Shown: positions 1 to 5,796, counted from the first letter of the stretch. The stretch: 11,747 nt of DNA from an uncultured Oscillospiraceae bacterium (GCA_900547385.1 URGQ01000044.1:1-11747); one strand, 5' to 3'. Numbers and translations: made by a program. The notes: generated by a model not told the origin, from the letters alone.

Positions 1-310
1 GCAGCGAGGCGGAGCACCCGCAGCGGTCGAAAAGAACGAGCAAGCGAGCAGCGCGGAGTTCTTTTCGGGTACCGCAAGGCGGAGGGGGCAAATACGCCGT
101 GGCTACCTTTGGAGCGCATCTGTGCGCAGTACGGATTTGTTTTTCCCGATTATTGAGGGAAAAACAATATTCGTATCCAGCACAGCTAAGCGTCAAAGGG
201 ATTTGTCAAGGGGGAATTCGTCCCCCTTGACCCGCTTTTGCCTCCTTTTGGCGGTGCAAAAGGAGGCCCCCGCCGGGTAGGCGCGCTAACTAAGCCTTGC
301 AAAAGGCTCC
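1..310. repeat. Hairpin-rich noncoding region
   Basis: I see no credible gene in this stretch. It contains four perfect or near-perfect inverted repeats in a row: CGAAAAGAAC at 28-37 with GTTCTTTTCG at 58-67; TTGTTTTTCCC at 137-147 with its complement at 157-167, extendable outward with one bulge; TCAAGGGGG at 206-214 with CCCCCTTGA at 222-230; and GCCTCCTTTTG at 240-250 with CAAAAGGAGGC at 257-267. The last is followed directly by the dispersed CGCCGGGTAGGC block. The loops differ and most arms are not followed by a T-run, so these look like mobile or structural repeats rather than a series of terminators. Confidence 0.75.
240..301 (+). repeat. Dispersed repeat A, copy 1 (hairpin plus CGCCGGGTAGGC block)
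   Basis: An 11-bp perfect hairpin (arms 240-250 and 257-267, loop gcggtg) is followed by CGCCGGGTAGGC (271-282), an 11-nt spacer region and GCCTTGCA (294-301). Within the block, AGGC and GCCT form a second small stem. Related blocks occur at 6652-6684 and 8025-8055. The family identity is inferred from internal comparison only. Confidence 0.75.
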
Positions 311-316
311 GCGACG

Positions 317-490
317 CCGACAGGCGAGAAGAAATTATTATCTTTTACTGTCAATCCCTCAGTCAGCCTTGCGGCTGACAGCCTCTCGCTGCGGCTTGGT
401 CACGGCGCGGCTCTGATATGCCACCGGCATATCATTCACTACCGCGCCGCCACTTCGTTACCCCTTACACAGGGGAGCCTGTGGGGTGGG
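317..490 (+). repeat. Dispersed repeat B, copy 1, with nested palindrome
   Basis: This shares GACAGGCGAGAAGAAA, CCTCAGTCAGCCTTGCGGCTG (a GTCAGCC/GGCTGAC hairpin at 362-368 and 373-379) and an acaggggagCCTGTGGGG end with the copy at 2308-2425. Copy 1 carries about 75 extra bases in the middle. That extra part contains a nested palindrome: GGCGCGG at 404-410 with CCGCGCC at 442-448 outside, and TGATATGCC at 414-422 with GGCATATCA at 426-434 inside. Confidence 0.75.
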
Positions 491-585
491 GTGACGGCTG
501 GCTGGTTGTTGGAACATCACATAACTGTTATAACATTATCCAAAAACGATATGTCGAAAAAAAGATTTTTCTGTGTAACTCACAA

Positions 586-614
586 TTGAATGTTACATGT
601 GCTAAGTCTATAAT
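586..614 (+). promoter_or_regulatory. Sigma-A-type promoter for the 73-aa small gene
   Basis: TTGAAT (586-591), a 17-bp spacer and a perfect TATAAT (609-614) lie 35 bases upstream of the proposed TTG start. Predicted transcription start is about 621. The surroundings (about 500-720) are markedly AT-rich compared with the rest of the window. A 10-bp palindrome TGTTATAACA (526-535) lies further upstream and could be an operator, which is speculative. Confidence 0.6.
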
Positions 615-648
615 TTTATATACATATTGCACAAAGGATGAGATTAAA

Positions 649-870
649 TTGTTAAGTAATAAACAAAAATTTGAGTTATTATACCGAACCTGTGCGATTG
701 TTACCCGCAAGATACTGGTGGTGCAGCTGCGGGGTGAACACTACCGCGATGAAACAAGAATGCCTGATTACAGGAAAATGTATTGTGATTTATTCCAAGA
801 AACAACATACATTCGGCGGATGCTGATAAACGCCCTGCTGGAAACCCAGGATAAAGAGAACCATTTATGA
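649..870 (+). CDS. Small 73-aa protein, PDYR-x2-Y-x3-F family
   Basis: I do not recognise a named family. A TTG start at 649 is chosen because AAAGGA (633-638) sits about 10 bases upstream and a good promoter (586-614) precedes it; reading the frame back to 418 would translate the repeat DNA. An internal ATG at 760 would give only a 36-residue C-terminal piece. The protein is predicted mostly helical, with P39-D-Y-R, Y45 and F49 marking a conserved core. It aligns without gaps to the 56-aa protein encoded on the opposite strand at 5797-5967 (12 identities over 39 columns, constant offset of 6 residues). The last five codons form the left arm of the terminator. The AT-rich setting suggests acquired DNA. 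The function is unknown; similar tiny proteins are common in Firmicutes accessory DNA, as I recall. Confidence 0.6.
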   Translation: MLSNKQKFELLYRTCAIVTRKILVVQLRGEHYRDETRMPDYRKMYCDLFQETTYIRRMLINALLETQDKENHL

Positions 871-901
871 ACCGGCGCGGCGGGGAAATGGTTCTCTTTT
901 C
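853..901 (+). terminator. Intrinsic terminator of the 73-aa gene
   Basis: A perfect 14-bp inverted repeat, AAAGAGAACCATTT at 853-866 and AAATGGTTCTCTTT at 886-899, has a 19-nt loop and ends in a short T-run. The left arm is coding sequence and the stop codon (868-870) lies in the loop. The A/T-rich arms could also terminate leftward transcription. Confidence 0.8.
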
Positions 902-963
902 TTGCGCTGCCGCTAAATCCTGTAAAAAATAATGAACCTGCTGTAAAGATTTTGGCAGTTTGG

Positions 964-992
964 TAGACAAGCGCGGCAAAACCCGCTATAAT
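964..992 (+). promoter_or_regulatory. Sigma-A promoter of the FKBP lipoprotein gene
   Basis: TAGACA (964-969, five of six consensus bases), a 17-bp spacer and a perfect TATAAT (987-992) lie upstream of the lipoprotein gene. Predicted start is about 999, leaving a leader of roughly 50 nt before the ATG at 1048. Confidence 0.8.
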
Positions 993-1047
993 AGGGAACG
1001 ATATTACGCCGCCGAAAACGGACGGCCGCTAATTTGGAGGAAGCGAA

Positions 1048-2229
1048 ATGAACAGATTTGTAAAAGTACTGGCCATGCTGATGGCGCTGATGCTGTGCGT
1101 AGGCCTGACCGCCTGCAGCAGCAAGCAGGGCAACGGCGACGCCGCCGTAAACTACAGCCTGGGGCTGACCACTGACGGCCGGTTTGATGGCATTACCGCC
1201 AAGGACTATGTGACGCTGGGCCAGTATACCGGCATCCAGTATGACGAGAGCGCTGTGACCGTAAAGGAGGAGGACATCCAGAAGAAGATCGATTCCATTA
1301 TGTCCAGCCACACCTATAAGGAAGAGATTACCGACCGCGAGGTAGCGGATGGCGATACCATCAACATCGACTATGTGGGCAAGGTGGACGGTGTGGAATT
1401 TAAGGGCGGCAGCACCAATGGCGCCGGTACCGAGGTGACCATCGGCGTGACCAGCTACATTGACAACTTCCTGGAGCAGCTCATCGGCCACAAGCCCGGC
1501 GAGACCTTCGATATCGAAGTGACCTTCCCCGACCCCTATGAGCGCAACACCGAGCTTTCCGGCAAGGATGCCGTCTTTACTGTGACCATCAACAAGATCA
1601 TTGTGACCCACACCTATGAGCTGACCGATGACTTTGTAAAGGATAACCTGAAGGACGACTATGGCTATACCTCCGTAGAGAACATGCGTCAGACCATTGC
1701 CAAGGACCTGCGCGACAGCCAGGTTTATGACGCCATGATGGAAACCATACTGAAAAACTGCCCCGTAAGCGAAGTGCCCCAAAAGCTGGTGGATAACGAG
1801 ATCACCATTGTGATCAAGCAGCTGAAGTTCTCCGCCTTGCAGTACAGCATGGAGCTTTCTACCCTGCTGAACTACTACTACGGTGTGGAGAGTGAGGAGG
1901 CTTTCCGCACCAAGTATGAGGAGAACATCCGCGAGACCATCTCCCAGTACATGGTGATGATGGCCATTGCTGAGGACGCGAACCTCTTTGCCACCGAGGA
2001 CGATGTGAAGGAGTACTTTAAGACCGAGATGGATACCGAGGATTACTCCGAATATGTTGCCCAGTACGGCTACGGCTACATTTACCGCGCCGTGACCTTC
2101 AACAATGTGGGCCAGTACCTGCAGGAGCAGAACCCCGCCCCCGCTTACACCGATATCAGCGAGGTCATTGTGCCTGCTGCAACCGATGATACCACCGCAG
2201 AGGAGAACACCGAGACTCCCGCCGCGTAA
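1048..2229 (+). CDS. Secreted FKBP-type peptidyl-prolyl isomerase lipoprotein (trigger-factor-like)
   Basis: A 393-aa predicted foldase anchored outside the membrane. Residues 1-23 are a lipoprotein signal: basic start, hydrophobic core, and lipobox LTAC with Cys23 as the lipidated residue. A short helical segment (about 50-95) leads into an FKBP domain (about 98-185) with the trigger-factor-like pattern GDTINIDYVG, DGVEF and LIGHKPGE. The helical C-terminal half (about 190-345) resembles the substrate-binding arms of trigger factor. The ribosome-binding domain of true trigger factor is absent, so a role in folding exported proteins is inferred, comparable to PrsA. The tail (about 360-393) is low-complexity and rich in Ala, Thr and Glu. 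GGAGGAA at 1036-1042 supports this start. It is a single-gene unit with its own promoter and terminator. Confidence 0.88.
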   Translation: MNRFVKVLAMLMALMLCVGLTACSSKQGNGDAAVNYSLGLTTDGRFDGITAKDYVTLGQYTGIQYDESAVTVKEEDIQKKIDSIMSSHTYKEEITDREVADGDTINIDYVGKVDGVEFKGGSTNGAGTEVTIGVTSYIDNFLEQLIGHKPGETFDIEVTFPDPYERNTELSGKDAVFTVTINKIIVTHTYELTDDFVKDNLKDDYGYTSVENMRQTIAKDLRDSQVYDAMMETILKNCPVSEVPQKLVDNEITIVIKQLKFSALQYSMELSTLLNYYYGVESEEAFRTKYEENIRETISQYMVMMAIAEDANLFATEDDVKEYFKTEMDTEDYSEYVAQYGYGYIYRAVTFNNVGQYLQEQNPAPAYTDISEVIVPAATDDTTAEENTETPAA

Positions 2230-2248
2230 GCAAGCCTATAATAAAAAG

Positions 2249-2287
2249 AAAGCCGCTGTGCCGAAAGGCATGGCGGTTTTACTTTTC
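2249..2287 (+). terminator. Intrinsic terminator of the FKBP lipoprotein gene
   Basis: AAAGCCGCTGTGCC (2249-2262) pairs with GGCATGGCGGTTTT (2267-2280) through a stable GAAA tetraloop. The 14-bp stem includes G-U wobbles and is followed by ACTTTT. Confidence 0.88.
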
Positions 2288-2307
2288 CCTATGAGAAAAG
2301 GTTAGTG

Positions 2308-2425
2308 GTCGCCTGGCGGCGACAGGCGAGAAGAAACTGGGCATGGTTTGTATCAGCAACCCCTCAGTCAGCCTTGCGGCTGCCAGCTCCCCTTGCACAG
2401 GGGAGGCTGTGGGCCGCGGGGACAT
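2308..2425 (+). repeat. Dispersed repeat B, copy 2 (short form)
   Basis: This begins with a GTCGCC/GGCGAC hairpin (2308-2313 and 2318-2323), then GACAGGCGAGAAGAAA, then the CCTCAGTCAGCCTTGCGGCTG block at about 2362-2382, and ends with CTTGCACAGGGGAGGCTGTGGG. It lacks the nested palindrome present in copy 1 at 317-490. A related start, AGTCGCCTAGCGGCG, appears near 11657-11671. Confidence 0.75.
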
Positions 2426-2444
2426 AAAAATATACACCTTGTAA

Positions 2445-2470
2445 AAAAGCCGGCCGTCATTCCGGCTTTT
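2445..2470. terminator. Symmetric terminator-like hairpin upstream of pgi
   Basis: AAAAGCCGG (2445-2453) and CCGGCTTTT (2462-2470) form a perfect 9-bp inverted repeat with an 8-nt loop and A/T ends that could work in either direction. It lies between repeat B and the pgi promoter, so it may insulate pgi from read-through. Confidence 0.6.
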
Positions 2471-2474
2471 CACA

Positions 2475-2498
2475 CTTTCCACAAAGTTTTCCACAGAG
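2475..2498 (+). promoter_or_regulatory. Tandem 12-bp repeat just upstream of the pgi promoter
   Basis: CTTTCCACAAAG (2475-2486) is followed without a gap by TTTTCCACAGAG (2487-2498), identical at 10 of 12 positions. The repeat ends 10 bases before the -35 box, a usual place for a regulator. The TTTTCCACA part also resembles a DnaA box. Which protein binds, if any, cannot be told. Confidence 0.45.
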
Positions 2499-2508
2499 CG
2501 GTAAACAC

Positions 2509-2537
2509 TTGCAAACCTGCCGGTTTTAGGGTAAAAT
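2509..2537 (+). promoter_or_regulatory. Promoter of pgi
   Basis: TTGCAA (2509-2514), a 17-bp spacer and TAAAAT (2532-2537) precede pgi. Predicted start is about 2544, giving a 35-nt leader. Confidence 0.65.
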
Positions 2538-2578
2538 ATAGGTGGAATAATATCTTACCCGAAAAGAGGTTTGGAGCA

Positions 2579-3916
2579 ATGGCAATTACTTTACGGGAAC
2601 AGTATTTGGAGGGGTTTGTTTCTCCCCATGAAATGGACTGCATGGCCCCCCAGGTGGCGGCGGCTGTTCGTCAGCTGCGGCAGCACACCGGCGCGGGCAG
2701 TGATTTCCACGGCTGGCTGACCCTGCCGCGGGACTACGATAAAGAGGAGCTGGCGCGCATCCACGCGGCGGCCGAAAAGATCCGGGAGGATACCGATGTG
2801 CTGGTTGTCATCGGCATCGGCGGCAGCTACCTGGGCGCCCGCAGCGCCATCGAGCTGCTGCGCAGCCCCTACTATAACGCTCTGGGCAAGGATGGCCCGG
2901 CCATCTACTTTGCCGGGTGCAATCTCTCCGGCAGCTACCTGGATGAGATCCTGGCGCTGTGCGAGGGCAAGCGGGTCTCGCTGAATGTTATTTCCAAATC
3001 CGGCACCACCACCGAGCCGGCGCTGGCGTTCCGTGTGCTGCGCGGCATGATGGAGCGGCGCTACGGCAAGGAGGCGGCGGAGCGCATCTACTGCACCACC
3101 GACCGCGCCCGCGGGACACTGAAATCGTTGGCGGACCGGGAGGGCTGGCAGACCTTTGTCATTCCCGATGATGTAGGCGGACGGTATTCGGTGCTGACCG
3201 CGGTGGGCCTGCTGCCGATGGCCGTGGCCGGGATCGATATTGATGCGGTGCTTGCCGGTGCCGAAAAGGCGATGACCGAGCTGGCCAATGAGGACTTTAC
3301 CGCCAACGCCTGCTACCGCTATGCCGCCATCCGCAATATCCTGCTGCGGCGGGGCAAGGCCATAGAAATTTACGCCAGCTACGAACCCCGCTTTACCCAG
3401 ATGGGCGAGTGGCTGAAGCAGCTGTACGGCGAAAGCGAGGGCAAGGACGGCAAGGGGCTGTTCCCGGCTTCGGTGGCCTTTACCACCGACCTGCACTCGA
3501 TGGGACAGTTTATCCAGGACGGCAGCCGCAACCTGTTTGAGACGGTCATTGATTTTATCTCCCCCGCCGCCGACCTGACGGTGGAGGAGGACCCCGAAAA
3601 CCTGGATGGGCTGAATTTCCTTTCCGGCATGGCGATGCGGCAGATCAACCGGCGGGCGATGCAGGGGACCATACTGGCGCATACCCGCGGCGGCGTGCCC
3701 AACCTCGTTCTGGAGGTCCCGGCCATCAATGAGGAGGAGTACGGCTACATGGTGTACTTCTTCATGCTGGCCTGCGGTATCAGCGGCTACCTTTTGGGGG
3801 TCAACCCCTTTGACCAGCCCGGCGTGGAGGCCTATAAGAAGAATATGTTTGCCCTGCTGGGCAAGCCCGGCTATGAGGACCTGCGGCAGGAGCTGCTGGC
3901 CAAGCTGGGAGAATAA
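2579..3916 (+). CDS. pgi: Glucose-6-phosphate isomerase
   Basis: A 445-aa cytoplasmic enzyme that interconverts glucose 6-phosphate and fructose 6-phosphate in glycolysis and gluconeogenesis. The length fits the short bacterial form. Family signatures appear in order: IGIGGSYLG (78-86), the sugar-phosphate loop SKSGTTTEP (139-147), GGRYS (200-204), GESEGK (284-289) with the likely catalytic Glu, DLHSMGQF (304-311), and the C-terminal GVNPFDQPGVEAYK (407-420) with the catalytic Lys420. The ATG at 2579 is chosen because AGAGG lies at 2565-2569 and the promoter at 2509-2537; the frame stays open further upstream, but that would translate the repeats. No key residue appears missing. No clear terminator follows, so read-through into the next gene is possible. 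Confidence 0.97.
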   Translation: MAITLREQYLEGFVSPHEMDCMAPQVAAAVRQLRQHTGAGSDFHGWLTLPRDYDKEELARIHAAAEKIREDTDVLVVIGIGGSYLGARSAIELLRSPYYNALGKDGPAIYFAGCNLSGSYLDEILALCEGKRVSLNVISKSGTTTEPALAFRVLRGMMERRYGKEAAERIYCTTDRARGTLKSLADREGWQTFVIPDDVGGRYSVLTAVGLLPMAVAGIDIDAVLAGAEKAMTELANEDFTANACYRYAAIRNILLRRGKAIEIYASYEPRFTQMGEWLKQLYGESEGKDGKGLFPASVAFTTDLHSMGQFIQDGSRNLFETVIDFISPAADLTVEEDPENLDGLNFLSGMAMRQINRRAMQGTILAHTRGGVPNLVLEVPAINEEEYGYMVYFFMLACGISGYLLGVNPFDQPGVEAYKKNMFALLGKPGYEDLRQELLAKLGE

Positions 3917-3988
3917 ATTTTATCAACTCTGGGCGACGCCCATGGAAGAATAGTCTGCAACCACCAAATTCCAAGGAGGATCATAAGT

Positions 3989-4408
3989 ATGATACAGTTA
4001 ATCGTAGGACACAAGGGCAGTGGTAAGACCAAGGCCATAGTGGAAATGGCCAACAAAGCCGTAAAGGAGAGCAAGGGTTATGTTGTCGTCATCGAAAAGG
4101 ATGTCCGTCTGACCTATGAGATCAGCAGTGCTGCACGCCTGGTTTATTCCGATGAATACGCCATTGCGGGCTATGACGCCGTTTATGGCTTCATCACCGG
4201 GCTGCTGGCCGGCAACTATGATATCACTCACATCTATGTAGACCCCGTCTTTAAGATGTGCGGACGCGATTTTGAGGCCTTTACCCAGATGGTAAACAAG
4301 CTGGACAGCCTGCGGGCTACCCAGGATGTTCATATCATCTTCACCCTTTCCTGCGAGCCGGAGGACCTTCCCTATCATCTGCGGGATATGATGATCGAGA
4401 ACTGGTAA
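3989..4408 (+). CDS. Short P-loop ATP-binding protein (clostridial conserved)
   Basis: A 139-aa protein with a Walker A motif GHKGSGKT (7-14) directly after the first beta strand, a hydrophobic strand ending in Asp at HIYVD (81-85) as Walker B candidate, and a later strand VHIIFTLSCEPEDLP (113-127) like a sensor strand. The fold is therefore a minimal RecA/thymidine-kinase-like NTPase. Short proteins of this type are widespread in Clostridia and sometimes labelled PilT-like; nothing here links it to type IV pili. AAGGAGG at 3973-3979 gives a firm start. It sits 72 bases after pgi and is followed by a strong terminator. Its substrate is unknown. Confidence 0.85.
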   Translation: MIQLIVGHKGSGKTKAIVEMANKAVKESKGYVVVIEKDVRLTYEISSAARLVYSDEYAIAGYDAVYGFITGLLAGNYDITHIYVDPVFKMCGRDFEAFTQMVNKLDSLRATQDVHIIFTLSCEPEDLPYHLRDMMIENW

Positions 4409-4441
4409 GCGGCATTTTTCCGATCTTATGAGGCTGTAAGA

Positions 4442-4495
4442 GGGGCGGCGCCCGGGAGGAACGAGTTTTCCCGGGCTGTCGTCCCTTGCTTTTTT
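4442..4495 (+). terminator. Strong terminator/attenuator before the BamE-like gene
   Basis: The left arm (4442-4457, ending GCCCGGGA) pairs with TCCCGGG and the following bases (4469-4485) through two G-U pairs and one bulge, about 16 bp in all, followed by TTGCTTTTTT. The T-tract ends only five bases before the ribosome-binding site of the next gene (AGGAG, 4501-4505), leaving no room for a separate promoter in between. Confidence 0.85.
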
Positions 4496-4511
4496 AGGAA
4501 AGGAGTACTCT

Positions 4512-4811
4512 ATGAAACATCGCATCATTGCAGCGGCTGTACTGGCCGCCGTTCTGTGCCTTGCGCTGCTGGCCACCCGTGGCAGCGGGGAGCCCACCCG
4601 AAAGGATTATGAAGCCATCAAGGAGGGAACGCCCCGCAGTGAGGTTCTGGAAAAATTCGGGGAGCCGGACAGCGGCCTTTCCGGATTTTTCGGGGATATT
4701 TACAATTGCGGGGATCAGGTGGTCGTCATTTACTATGAAGTCGACTACGGCAGCGATGCCGCAACAGTAAGCAAGGTCACCATCACCAAGCGGCAGAGTC
4801 CAAACGGCTGA
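4512..4811 (+). CDS. Small exported BamE/SmpA-like protein
   Basis: A 99-aa protein with a hydrophobic N-terminal segment (about 5-22) that is either a signal peptide or a membrane anchor; no lipobox cysteine is placed correctly. The rest follows the SmpA/BamE-like fold pattern: YEAIKEGTPRSEVLEKFGEP (33-52), i.e. a helix with I-x2-G-x6-V-x4-G-x-P, then two or three beta strands with VVVIYY (70-75). In Firmicutes such domains occur in small envelope proteins of unknown function. AAAGGAG (4499-4505) supports the ATG at 4512. The gene starts just behind a terminator, so its expression may depend on read-through or attenuation. A short gap of 32 bases leads to the VanZ gene. Confidence 0.75.
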   Translation: MKHRIIAAAVLAAVLCLALLATRGSGEPTRKDYEAIKEGTPRSEVLEKFGEPDSGLSGFFGDIYNCGDQVVVIYYEVDYGSDAATVSKVTITKRQSPNG

Positions 4812-4843
4812 TTTTTCATTCCCTGCACCAAGAAAGGATACCC

Positions 4844-5407
4844 ATGACCTTCCAATACTTTTTCTTTGCTACCGTCCCGGGATATTTTTTGCAGGCGCTG
4901 CCCTTTGCGCTGGCGGCCGGGGTGTGGTATGCCCTGCGGCTGCACAAAAAAGAGCCCGCGCTGCCCGGCGGGCAGGTGGTGCTGCGTTCGCTGTTCCCGT
5001 GCTATTTCGCGGGGCTGCTGGTCTTTACCATCTTTCTGTACCCCGTTTCCGATCTCTACTATCTGCTGTTCTACGGCAGGCCCTCCCAGGGCGGGCTGCC
5101 GTGGTTTGTGATGGATTACGATTTTTCCTTTGACTTTTTCCGGAATTTCACAACGGAAAACCGTGATAATATCCTGCTGTTTTTGCCATTTGGGCTTTTA
5201 TACCCGCTGTACCGGCCGCAGGCAAACTGGGGCCGCACGGTGCTGGCGGGGCTGTGCGCCACCATTGCCATTGAGCTGATCCAGCCCATAGTGGGGCGCA
5301 GCTTTGATGTGGATGACATCCTGATGAACCTTTTTGGCACAGTCATTTCCGCCGCCCTGTTTTTTCTGCTGCGGGCGATATTCTGTCCCAAAAGGAAGCA
5401 GGCATAG
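4844..5407 (+). CDS. VanZ-like integral membrane protein
   Basis: A 187-aa protein with about four or five membrane spans (near 8-30, 50-68, 110-122, 132-150, 162-180). It carries the VanZ family core: NILLFLPFG (109-117), IELIQ (143-147), R152 and FDVDDILMN (154-162) followed by G165. VanZ gives low-level teicoplanin resistance in enterococci, but the family is broad and most members are of unknown function in the cell envelope; resistance should not be inferred here. AAAGGA (4833-4838) supports the start. It is probably co-transcribed with the genes on either side. Confidence 0.87.
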   Translation: MTFQYFFFATVPGYFLQALPFALAAGVWYALRLHKKEPALPGGQVVLRSLFPCYFAGLLVFTIFLYPVSDLYYLLFYGRPSQGGLPWFVMDYDFSFDFFRNFTTENRDNILLFLPFGLLYPLYRPQANWGRTVLAGLCATIAIELIQPIVGRSFDVDDILMNLFGTVISAALFFLLRAIFCPKRKQA

Positions 5408-5473
5408 CCCCTGCACCCATTCCCCTCCGGCCGCATAGGATGGCGTAGCAACGAAAGGGAAGGGGGAGAGGCC

Positions 5474-5638
5474 ATGTATCGCAGGCGTTCTCCCCGCCGC
5501 CGGGGCGACTGCCCCCTGGCGCTGTGCTGCATGGCCTTTGGGCTGGGGGTGCTGCTGGCCCTGTGCGGCGAGCTGCGCACCGCGCTGGTCTTTGCGGCCA
5601 TCGGTCTGGTGATCCTTGGCTTTCGCTGCCGCCGTTAG
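5474..5638 (+). CDS. 54-aa two-helix membrane protein
   Basis: A very short gene beginning MYRRRSPRRR, with seven Arg in the first ten residues, then two hydrophobic segments (about 14-31 and 37-50) separated by CGELRT, and ending RCRR. By the positive-inside rule both ends would face the cytoplasm. It is preceded by a purine-rich GGGGGAGAGG site and lies between the VanZ and SpoVM-like genes in the same direction. I do not recognise a named family. Possible roles include a small envelope or sporulation membrane protein, by position only. Confidence 0.65.
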   Translation: MYRRRSPRRRGDCPLALCCMAFGLGVLLALCGELRTALVFAAIGLVILGFRCRR

Positions 5639-5671
5639 CTGCTGTCACTTGCCAAAAGGAGGAGTAACTGT

Positions 5672-5761
5672 ATGAAGGTTGTAGTTTACCGCAGCCCACG
5701 CCTGCTTTCCGGTCTGCTCCGGGCGCTGTTCCACATCCGCCGGGAACCGGAGCTGCCCTGA
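5672..5761 (+). CDS. spoVM: SpoVM-like sporulation peptide
   Basis: A 29-aa peptide, MKVVVYRSPRLLSGLLRALF and nine further residues. It matches the pattern of Bacillus subtilis SpoVM (26 aa): identical M1-K2, Pro9, Gly14 and R17-A18, with the same extended start, proline break and amphipathic helix. In B. subtilis SpoVM sits on the curved forespore membrane through this helix and recruits the coat ATPase SpoIVA; Pro9 is needed for localisation. An ideal ribosome-binding site AAGGAGG (5656-5662) lies 9 bases from the ATG, and a terminator follows one base after the stop. Three extra residues plus a Pro-rich end (REPELP) distinguish it. If correct, the organism retains endospore machinery. I see no convincing sporulation sigma promoter in front. 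Confidence 0.82.
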   Translation: MKVVVYRSPRLLSGLLRALFHIRREPELP

Positions 5762-5788
5762 CCCCCGCCCCCTCAGCGGGGGCTTTTT
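5762..5788 (+). terminator. Intrinsic terminator of the SpoVM-like gene
   Basis: CCCCCGC (5762-5768) and GCGGGGG (5776-5782) form a 7-bp stem followed by CTTTTT. It closes the rightward string of genes that starts near 3989. Confidence 0.92.
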
Positions 5789-5796
5789 ATTTTGAT

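Noticed and set aside
418..648. Upstream extension of the 73-aa gene to an ATG at 418
   Set aside because: The added residues are a translation of repeat B and of the promoter region; the promoter (586-614) and ribosome-binding site (633-638) place the start later.
913..1782. Leftward open frame of 289 codons
   Set aside because: It is antisense to the FKBP lipoprotein, which has a promoter, ribosome-binding site and terminator.
2475..2495. oriC-like DnaA boxes near pgi
   Set aside because: Only two loose matches to TTATCCACA occur, with no AT-rich unwinding region or dnaA gene nearby. They are kept only as a possible regulatory repeat.
2348..2578. 77-residue N-terminal extension of pgi
   Set aside because: It would translate repeat B, a hairpin and the promoter. 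Known bacterial enzymes of this type begin close to the ATG at 2579.
2591..3682. Leftward open frame of 363 codons
   Set aside because: It is antisense to pgi and has no recognisable domain.
3989..4408. Type IV pilus retraction ATPase PilT
   Set aside because: The protein is only 139 aa, with a Walker A motif but none of the Asp/His boxes of PilT and no pilus genes nearby.
4844..5407. Glycopeptide resistance determinant
   Set aside because: The VanZ fold alone is common in Clostridia; no vanH, vanA, vanX, vanR or vanS genes are nearby.
5408..5473. Sigma-E-type promoter ahead of the 54-aa and SpoVM-like genes
   Set aside because: CATAGGAT at 5434-5441 is a weak match to the -10 consensus and no proper -35 lies 13-15 bases upstream.
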